Notes under the pieces: model-generated
What the model saw: only the letters and a program-made list of their open reading frames with translations
Database searches by the model: none
Told to the model about the DNA's origin: nothing
Made by a program: the position numbers and the translations under genes
Part shown: positions 55,305 to 64,000 of the stretch, in pieces
Layout of the letters: each line of letters starts with the position of its first letter
How positions within the stretch are numbered: the stretch's first letter is position 1
NCBI GenBank assembly: GCA_023376005.1
Contig: CM042160.1
Coordinates: 86,159,021 to 86,223,020 of the forward strand
Direction: 5' to 3'
Length of the DNA stretch: 64,000 bases
Source: Doryteuthis pealeii
Lineage: Eukaryota > Mollusca > Cephalopoda > Myopsida > Loliginidae

Positions 55305-55900
55305 TTGTTCTCATCTTTATTGTTATATACACAATGTTTCAGCCAATATGCTTTCCGGCCTTCTTCAGGTGTTTCTTGTCGAACTCGGAAGCCTTCTTGT
55401 TGAACTTGGGAGCTTTTATGTTGGAGTAGGGAACTTCAAACTGAACCTTTTATCTAATTATTTTGGGTAGATTTTTCTCACTCCGTTACTTATGAATGGT
55501 TCCCAAATTTGACAAATAACACCTGAAGAATGTCAGAGGTTAAATCATCATGATAAACGTGTGTATAACAATAAAATGTTGCTGCTTGGTGTAATGGTTA
55601 TCGTTGTAGGAAATGGACACAGTGACCAGAGTTCAAATTCTGAACGAGGCTGTTTGTATTTCATATAGCACTAATACACTTGGGAAAGGTATGAATCCAA
55701 CTATTCTCCCTCAGCTAGTTGGAGTCGAGTAGACTGGTTTCTTTAATCTTGGTTAGGCAACCAGTCTAGGAGAAGAAAAATTCTGAATTTAAACCTGTTA
55801 AACTCCACTTAAGAAATTGACCTTGTGCCACATCCTGCTTGGACTGAGAGGTTGGTAAATATATATATAACAATAAAGATAAGGACAACAGTCTGAAAAT
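55305..55900. mobile_element. inverted-repeat element split by a SINE
   Basis: Left end TTCTCATCTTTATTGTTATA is the complement of the right end TATAACAATAAAGATAAGGA (about 55865). Just inside the left end the minus strand has CTGAAGA, GCC...GGC, TGAAAC, a hammerhead order with a mutated cleavage position. A family B SINE (55580-55860) fills the right part. Confidence 0.5.
55580..55860 (+). mobile_element. tRNA-derived SINE, family B
   Basis: GCTTGGTGTAATGGTTATCG, AGTTCAAATTCTGAACGAGG, GCACTAATACACTTGGGAAA, CTAGGAGAAGAAAAATTCTG, CCTTGTGCCACATCCTGC, GGTTGGTAAATATATATA. Confidence 0.8.
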
Positions 55901-56693
55901 CTAGATAATATAAATTATCAAGCCTAATTTTTAAAATTCAGACAAATAAAATTATTTTTATATAAAGATGTCTCCTAAAATATTTAATTATTAATTTGTG
56001 TGGAATTAATTAATGTTTCCATCTTTTGAAAAATGTAAATGTTTGAAAATGATTTTTTATTTCAAAGGTTAATAAAATCAAAGGAAATTTCGACAAAATC
56101 AAATTGACATTTCTAAATGAAAAGGCTGAAACTTATTTTTAATGTTGGGTTGTGTGTTTTTTCTTCAAATTCCAATCAGAAAAATGAATTAAAAATCAAA
56201 TAATGCTTTTAATATGATAAACGCGAGATATGAATTTGCCATTAAAATTTAACAATAAAAACTAAATAAAATCACATTTTGAAACCTACATAACTATTTA
56301 GCTGGACCTGTCTATCTGTTGATTCTGCAATCTTAGCTTGGGCTGACTCTCTGGTCTTCTGTCTTGAGTTCTTTTTTCTTGCTGGGATTTATTTATTATC
56401 TTGTATTTCTTTTTAATTAACGAACACAAGACTTTGTTGTTTTTCTTTAGAACTCTTTTATTTTACTTTATAAATCCGATCTCAAGATAAACGCTCAGAG
56501 AAATGGGCTTTGGACAAGAAGCACCTTAATACACCTGACTCGTCCAGTTACCTGGCCAAATCTGATTTTTCTAAACTAACTTCTCATTTTGGCTGAATGA
56601 GAGAAGAGGTCAAACACAGGGTTAAATCCTGTCAATCAAATTCTTTGTATTTTTCCACAAAACCATTAGTTTTGAATTAACTACACTACCATG

Positions 56694-56722
56694 CATAATT
56701 GATAGGTAACCTATCAATTATG
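56694..56722. other. 29-bp perfect palindrome
   Basis: CATAATTGATAGGT, one central A, then its exact complement. 55940-57010 is otherwise AT-rich without a recognised gene. Confidence 0.8.
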
Positions 56723-57013
56723 TAATACAGGTAGTTTGTTTCATGCTTCAGTAACTCTGAGTGTGTTGTTTTTTTTTGCAAGTAATGCCATATAAAAATG
56801 TTCAGCTATCAATTAATGGCTGTTGAATATTAGTTGGTGTATTATTGTATTTTGTGATATGTTGATTGATATGTGTAAAATATTGCTTATATATTGATAA
56901 GTGGCATCTTAGTCTTGCCAACAAAAACTCAATAAAAAACAATCAATTTCATATCAAACATATATAACTATTATATAATGAAACGAGGTGAACATTGTTT
57001 AAAGCGCTATTTG

Positions 57014-57508
57014 TGTAGCATAATTATTATGGTATGTGGGAATTTGGGGATTGAAAAGAAAACTATTCAGATTTCTGGAGAAAGAGAAGAAAAAGAAATA
57101 AGAACAAAGGTGAAAGTTTGGAAGGGTAAACACGCAACAGGGGGCCTGCAATTGACTGACGAATGACCCCGGAACTAGATTTAAAAATTAAAACGGAAGT
57201 TCCGGGTTTTGACAGGAAGCAGATGTGACCTTTCCCCACCATGGGACCAAAAACGGAAGAAGAGAAAAAACAGGGTTTTTTTTTTCAGCTGGGCCTTTGT
57301 AAGGGGCAGACAGGGCTTCCTGGGTTCTCCCGTGATGTGTTTTCACATAGTAGTACCGAACATGATTTATGATAGAATAATTTGACCTTACCCTCTTTCT
57401 CTCCTTCTCTCTGAAAAGAACCCATGAGCCTAGAAAGAAATAAACAACCCATTTGTGACTATACAACTTGCATATGCTGTTTTTGAACTAATGACGATTA
57501 CTACTGCA
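57014..57508 (-). mobile_element. solo LTR-like element, inverted copy
   Basis: Minus strand starts TGCAG and ends CTACA; homologous throughout to 35782-36270 (GTTGTATAGTCACAAATGGG, GGTAAGGTCAAATTATTCTA, CCATAATAATTATGCTACA). The frames here are not genes. Confidence 0.55.
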
Positions 57509-58339
57509 ACCTGACTGGCCTTATGCAACATCTGATTTATATCATTTAAAATTCATTTTGCAATTGTTAAAACAATCTTTTTAAATATTTTACGTTTGTA
57601 AGAAATGGAATTGAATGCGACTGTATATGGAAAAAAAAAATAAATAAATGGGAAAAATAAGAAATTATGAAGGTGATTTATTAAAAATTGTAAAACTTAG
57701 TTGATGTTTAAAACATTATTGTTGTAACCAAACAAAGGTTACTAAATGAGGAATAACCAAATGGAGGGTGGAAATGGAATCTTTATAACATTTACAAAAT
57801 ACAATACTCGCCAGCGGCGTGTGAAAAGGTAAACCATTCCTAGTAGTATAAGACTACTCTCCGTGTAATATTCCCATATTTATGAAGGTTGGGACATACC
57901 CATTAATGTTCATAGATAGGGTATATGAAGATTGGGACATACCCATTAATGTTCATAGGTAGGATATACATAGCCATTATTTATTTGTTTATAGGTAGGG
58001 TATATAACATATTTAGTCATCCACAGACAGTTCTGTTTCAATGTAGCACATCTCTTCAGTGTGGCTAGACTTATATAATCTTCATCAAGACATTCAAATA
58101 TTGCCTGGTGACATGGGCATATTCAATTTTCAAATGATACAAGAAAAGGGACAGAGAAAGTTTTATACATTTGATTAACGTTATTGATGATTTGCTTTGA
58201 AAATATATACAACTTCTAACTGGTTGATTCTCATTAATATTTTAGAAAGAAATGAAAAAAAAATCTTAATAAAAAAGTATTTTCTGAGAAAAAAAAAGCT
58301 AAAATTTTGTAAAGGGAAAAAATTTTTTTTAAATAAATA

Positions 58340-58610
58340 AAACTAATTTTTTAAAAAGATTAAAAAAGTAATAATAATCACAATAATAATTTTAATAATA
58401 ATATTCTGATATAATATTCAATTATAAAATAATTATCCTGATATAATTATAATGATTATAATAATATAATTATATAATAATTATAATAATAGTTATATAA
58501 TATTTTAATATAATATTTAATTATATAATAATTATGATATAATTATAATGATAATCATTTCAATTAATAATGATGATAATAATAATAATAGTAATAATAG
58601 TACTATAGTG
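58340..58610. repeat. AAT/ATAATT-rich tract
   Basis: Interspersed AATAAT and TATAATTATAAT strings. 57510-58340 has a duplicated string (TTGGGACATACCCATTAATG, about 57890 and 57935), a worn CTTCATCAAGACATT motif near 58080 and no gene. Confidence 0.85.
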
Positions 58611-59693
58611 ATGTATAAAATAGAGATTTTGATAGCGGCAAAATCTATTTTGTATCTAAAAGACAAAGAAAAAATGTGATAATGGCATTTTCAAGTTTGT
58701 TTTAATTTTTTTTATACATAGAATAAACCCCTTGATTTCAAAGAATGTAAACAAAACAAAAAAAAGCCAGGTTTCAGTACTCAGAATTATAATTTGATCT
58801 GTTAAAGTCGTTTTTGTCCACGTGTTTGTTTACTACCAACAATCTTATAACAAGACACGGAACATTTCTTTGAAAGTATGGTGATCCAAAATCGTAATAA
58901 TCCATGATTTTTTTAATGTTAATAAATTTCTAAATTTGAATGCCTGCTTAAGAAAAAAAAAAAAAAATTGAAAAAGTATACTTCTTATTTCGATGCATTT
59001 TTATCAATCCTAAAATACTCAAGATTTAAAATTTTTTAAAATTTAAAGACAAAAATGATGAAAGATAAAGCTGAAAAATGGATCTGTGTTTTTGGGTTTT
59101 TTTTAAAATTTGAATTGCTGTAATTTTTTTTTTCAATATTTAAATGCCTTTTTGTCTGTGCTTATATCAGTAACAACAACCATTATTGATTTGCGTTCGT
59201 GACAATTGTGCAGTGGGTTTTTTTTTTCTCTTTTTAATTTCTTTGCCCTTCATTTGTTTTTCCCGCTTCTTTAATTCCTTGCAGCCATCTTGATTGTTCA
59301 AACATGGCTGTTCTGAAAGAAGTTTAGGAAAAACACAAGGGATGATCTATCTGTAATTTGTTTGCAAAAAAAAAAAAGAAAGAAAAGAAATGTTCTTACA
59401 GCTAAATTCATATTGCAATATACTGTCCCCTTTAATCAGCGCTTTAAAAAAATTAAAATGATGTTACAGTCATGTTTTAATTTGATATATCCCCCCCCCC
59501 CTTCCTTGTTGATGACACTGGCCTGCGACGTTTTCAAGGTTGAATATATATTAGGTGATTTATATGCAGTTGTTCAAAAGTAAACTCTACTTGTCACAAA
59601 TAAAGTTATATTATTCTATACATTTCAAATAAAATCTGTTAATAACATTGGCCTGTGATATTTACAAGGTCGAATATATAATAGCTGATTTTA

Positions 59694-59975
59694 AGGTGTG
59701 TGGTGTACTGGTTAGAGTCGTAGGAAATGGACTCGTCGACCCGAGTTCAAATCCTGGACGAAGCTACAGTGCACACAGCGCTAATACTCTTGGGAAAGGT
59801 ATGAATCCAACTACTCTCCCTCCAGCTATGGGTAAATAGTAGGGCAGACTGGGCTCTTTAACCTTGGTTAGGCAACCAGTCTAGGAGAAGGAAAACTCTG
59901 AATTCAAACCTGTTAAATCCACTTGGGGTGGTCACTACTAGAATAGGCTCAGTCCTAATTAGTGATCTATTAAAT
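59694..59975 (+). mobile_element. tRNA-derived SINE, family B, right-arm copy
   Basis: GTGTGGTGTACTGGTTAGAG, GAGTTCAAATCCTGGACG, AGCGCTAATACTCTTGGG, CAGCTATGGGTAAATAGTAG, CAGTCTAGGAGAAGGAAAAC. Counterpart of 9168-9435, with a long A-track after it (59994-60023). Confidence 0.85.
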
Positions 59976-59987
59976 AAATAAAAATTT

Positions 59988-60025
<38 letters not shown>

Positions 60026-60967
60026 TTTTTATGCTGAATTCAAAACTTACACTCATTTTTTCTAATTAGATCAAATTTTTAAGATAAGTGCACTTACCTG
60101 AAATGTATAGAATGGTATTATAACTATTTGAGACAAGTAGAGTACACATACTTTTGAATAAATGTTATTCTTATGTACAACTTGTGAAGTATTCAAGTAT
60201 ATTTTAAAAACCAGACTTGACCAAACACAATGAATGGTATTTTTGAATTCAACATAAGATGGTGATCATATATCACTTGGTAAACCTTTGACATTTGGAA
60301 AAAGATTTTTTTAAACGCAGACCAGTATAATAAATAAATAAAATAAATAATTAAATAAATAAAGTAAAGTCCATGGGATTTTGAATAAGTGTTATTATGT
60401 ACAACTTATTCAAGTACATCTTAAAAACCAGTCCTGACTAAACACAATGAATGATATTTTTGAATTCAGCATAAAATTGTGATCATATGTCACTTGGTAG
60501 ACCTTTGACCTTTGAAAAAAAAAAATTCTAACACAGGCCAGTGTAATTAGAAATTTATTTTGACTTATATCCCTGATCTTTCTCATGAAGAAGTTTTTGT
60601 TTTTTTTAAATCTGAATATTCCATCCTATGATTATAAGAATAATAACTGGGTTGCCTGACAATCACAAAAATTAACCTCCTCCCCGCAAAAAAGTGTAGA
60701 AGATGATATTAGCTTCATATATATCAAATGATATCAAATGATATTGTGTCTATAACCGACCATGGCATTTTGTTAAATTGGTTTTTATTAATCTGATACA
60801 ATCATAATCTATTGTGTGACATGTACAAGATACAGAAAATATATTTTATTGTTTATATTGTCTCAATGATTCAAATGATCTTCGGTTATCCCAAGCTAAA
60901 GAACCCTTTTCTGCTCTGCTTTTAGGGGCAGCTTATTCTCATAATTGTAAAAAATGTGTGTATAAAA

Positions 60968-61007
<40 letters not shown>

Positions 61008-61044
61008 GAAAATTTGCTTTTTGGAGCATTGTTAAGTAAAGTAT

Positions 61045-61321
61045 ATTATTGTTTAAATTTTTTGAAGCCAATTACAATGCATATAATGTATAAAATTCGA
61101 TAATTATTGAAAATAATCATGACAAGTAAACTCAACAAATAATAAGCACGACATGGAACACCGTACAGCTGTTTCAACTTGATGAGACTTAATCAAGTTG
61201 AAACAGCTGTACGGTGTTCCATGTTGCGCTCATTATTTACCGAGTTTACTTGTCATGATTATTTTCAATAATTATCGAATTTTATATGTTATACGCATTG
61301 TAATTGCCTTCAAAAAATATA

Positions 61322-61330
<9 letters not shown>
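61045..61330. mobile_element. long palindrome, right-arm copy
   Basis: Counterpart of 7810-8095. (TA)n on both sides (60969-61003 and 61329-61358); further right TA and GA tracts reach 61428, much longer than in the left arm. Confidence 0.8.
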
Positions 61331-61359
<29 letters not shown>

Positions 61360-61393
61360 GCATATATATATATATAGAGAGAGAGAGAGATTT

Positions 61394-61430
<37 letters not shown>

Positions 61431-62322
61431 ATGTGGGTAAATATATGTATATATACAGCAAATACAAAAAGTGTATGCATAGAAAGAGTGCTCAATATTA
61501 CAATAGCAGAGCATGTTCAAAACCATTAAAACAAAATCGTAAATATATAAAAAAATATTTAGTAGCTGTCACTTCTTTACAGAAGAAAAGCTCCTTAGGA
61601 GAAAATTTGAAAAATCTGTTTTCTGATTGTTATTACTTTGTTATATAACATAGTGCTAATAATAATAATAATAATAATAATCCCAAAACAGATTAAAAAA
61701 TATTTTTCAAATTCTAAAAGTTCACAAATAATATTACAAATTCATTTCATTTTGATTTTAAAAATATCTGGTTATTATCTCAGTGATTTAAATGATTTTT
61801 TAGTTATCCCTTGTTAAAGAGGCCTTGGTAAAATTGAGAGATAGAACTGAAGGCCTATTGAAAATTAAATTAACTATTTTCGAAAATACTTAGAATAACA
61901 ATTAGACCAATATCTGAAGATAAGATGTGTTAAAAGCTAAATAAATTAAAATATATAATATTGTAGTGGACACTTATAAGAATTAAACAAAACAAAGAGG
62001 TAATTAAGATCCTGGGGAAAAGATATGATCTACATAATGAAATAGAAACATTCGCTATATATATATATATATATTGTAAACAAGGTTTGTTTAGAATGGC
62101 TTTTTGCCGCAATTCGAGTTCAATTCCTAGATGAAGCTGTTGGCATTTCCCATAGCGCTAATACCCTTGAGAAAGGTATGAATCCATATATTCTATTCCA
62201 CGTGGGGGAAATTTGGTAGGCAAAGAGTTAAAGGCAGTTGGGATCAAATTTGTAAAATTTCAATGGGAAAGGCAAAAGACAATAAACTAACACTTGATAA
62301 AATTACTGTAAGACTTTCTTAA

Positions 62323-62571
62323 CTCTTTGCCTACTGTAAGCCACTCACGGCTTGCCCACCACTGTGATCCTACCATAAGCAGCTGGCAGTGGCTCTTGCA
62401 CATGTCACTTGTTTACACTGAAAAATCACTACAGGAAGACCCCTGCCATCTTTTGACTGTGAACCAAACCTGAGACTGGTACTTGATCTTTTTGAAATAG
62501 AAAACCAGAGGATAACAAGAAATACTAGGAAGATTTGGTACAGCCATTGGGGAAACTTGGATGGCAAAGAG
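62323..62571. mobile_element. TTAA-flanked MITE, right-arm copy
   Basis: CTCTTTGCC ... GGCAAAGAG with TTAA at 62319-62322 and 62572-62575. Confidence 0.75.
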
Positions 62572-62778
62572 TTAAAGCAATGTTTCTCAACCTTTTTCTT
62601 CTTTGCGGTCCATTTTTGGTGTCCGAATAATTTCAGTTCCACAAAAGAACAAATAGAAATTCCATGGTAGTAAAATTGAACTTCCAAAACTTCAGTTTCA
62701 AGTTTAAGTCTCCTTTCTTTTTTTCAATCTACAATAAATTGTGTTTCTTTGTAAAATTCCAATGTGCTTATATAAATA

Positions 62779-63140
62779 CAGGGTGGACCAAAATGATCGG
62801 ACATATTGGGTTAGAGTGGACACTGGAGAAGCAGCAACGAAGGGATATTACACCCCCTCCCCCAGAGCTCTAAAACTGCAGCCTCACCACTAAATGCAGT
62901 TTAGTATCATACAAGGACAATCCTTTTTTGAAGGGGGGGGTCTTAACCCCTCTGCAGAGGATAGCCAGCATATTCTAAGCCCCGCTAACAGAGCATTCAT
63001 ACTCTTTGAGATTGACACTGCTGGTGCATATTTCGAAACTAATTTTTTTTTTTAATTTAGTAATTAAACATTTTTTTAAAATTTAATGCAATTCTTTAAC
63101 TGATAAATTGGTATGTGTCAAATCCTTTTGGTCCACCCTG
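62779..63140. mobile_element. mariner-like MITE, right-arm copy
   Basis: CAGGGTGGACCAAAAT at the left, TTTTGGTCCACCCTG at the right, TA on both sides. One terminal position differs from the left-arm copy. Confidence 0.8.
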
Positions 63141-64000
63141 TATAGAATTGAATAAATAAATGGGTTTTTTTGCAGTTATAACATCAGGGATCAAATGTTA
63201 ACACCAAATTTAATTTATCTCTGTTCTTTGTATATATTAATCACTCCTTATGTACTCAAAAAGTCTCTAATATCTTTGACTCCCCACCATCACCCCCCCC
63301 CTCCTTCACCCCCGCCCAAATCAAACCTGGATTATCTAATTCTATTCAATTAGCAATAATATAATCTAACTGGACGTAACATGGAAATTCCACGGAATCC
63401 ATGTATAAAACTATGTTAGACAAATGTTGTACCTTTGTAGTATGTGTTAATTCTTCATTTCTTATTTTGTAAAAGTAGAGAAAATTACCTTTATTCCTTT
63501 CAAACTTTGATTTTCTGCCCTCAACAAAACCCTGAATGGCCATTATGCCCTTCAAAATTTGATTTTTGTGCTCTAGATGAATACCATATATGACAAAAAA
63601 TTTTGTTCCTGCATAGTATGTGTTATTTCTTAATTGCTTATGTTGTAAAAGTATAGGAAATGGTCATTATTCCCTTCAAACTTTGATTCTGTGTCTTGAA
63701 TGACATTAAATCAATACATGAATTAAAATGTATTTTTACTAAAGTTTCACAAAAATAAAGACAAATCTTTTGTAAGTTCTAGAAAATTCCCCATCAGCTA
63801 CTTGGGTCTGAATCTACTGGGAATTTTATGAAAAATTTTGAAATTTCATTAATCAAGTGACAAAAGCAAAGATTGAAGAGAAAAATAGATCCTTTCGATT
63901 TACTTTAGGCATAAAAAATTGTGAGATAATACTTTCTGTCGCGGAACAAGAAAAAGAAAAAAATTGTTGCATGGTATAATTGCTTAATTATAATGATTCA

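Larger units (their letters stand above)
59030..64000 (-). repeat. right arm of giant inverted repeat
   Basis: Reverse complement of 3418-14015, running off the window. It holds in mirrored order a family B SINE, repeat E, the 286-bp palindrome, the TTAA MITE, the mariner-like MITE and the 120-bp tandem repeat. It lacks the G-free block, the 1.4-kb segment and the hammerhead palindrome of the left arm. Confidence 0.9.

Noticed and set aside
57188..57466. 92-codon open frame on the minus strand
   Set aside because: Falls wholly within the LTR-like element and is broken in the homologous copy at 35782-36270.

Overview
This window is animal nuclear DNA: AT-rich, intron-bearing and packed with repeats. 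It most likely comes from a mollusc. The combination of tRNA-derived SINEs, hammerhead-like palindromes and (TA)n tracts reminds me of cephalopod genomes, but that is inference and no marker in the window fixes the species. All identities and compositions here were judged by eye.

One protein-coding gene is clear: the 3' two-thirds or more of an ANKRD29-type ankyrin-repeat gene on the + strand. Six exons (17953-18051, 32188-32385, 35339-35437, 39267-39362, 39819-39917, 43002-43190) have clean AG/GT borders and all introns are phase 0. Each internal exon holds exactly one or two ankyrin repeats. The last exon ends in a short Asn/Ala/Glu-rich tail and a stop, followed by a 3' UTR. The 5' exons were not found and probably lie left of the window. 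The introns (up to 14 kb) and both flanks are repeats.

Layout. 1-3417: CT and GT microsatellites, an LTR-like piece, a hammerhead-like motif and a SINE. 3418-14015: left arm of a very large inverted repeat, whose right arm is 59030-64000 and runs off the window. The arms share a mariner-like MITE, a TTAA-flanked MITE, SINEs and a long palindrome. Only the left arm carries a 3.7-kb block (about 9989-13724) that has almost no G and whose insertion point can be placed by comparison with the right arm. 14016-17950: retroelement debris, a minisatellite, SINEs, a 5S-rRNA-like SINE and an unrecognised 124-codon open frame. 17953-43190: the ANKRD29 exons, with introns holding non-LTR reverse-transcriptase tails, a mariner remnant, an LTR, SINEs and minisatellites. 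43191-59029: 3' UTR, then repeats, including the best hammerhead ribozyme candidate (52627-52678, minus strand) and a 430-bp palindrome.

The points most worth a second look are the G-free block in one arm only, the 45-kb-spaced inverted duplication, and a scattered set of type-I hammerhead cores sitting in or beside palindromes bounded by (TA)n.
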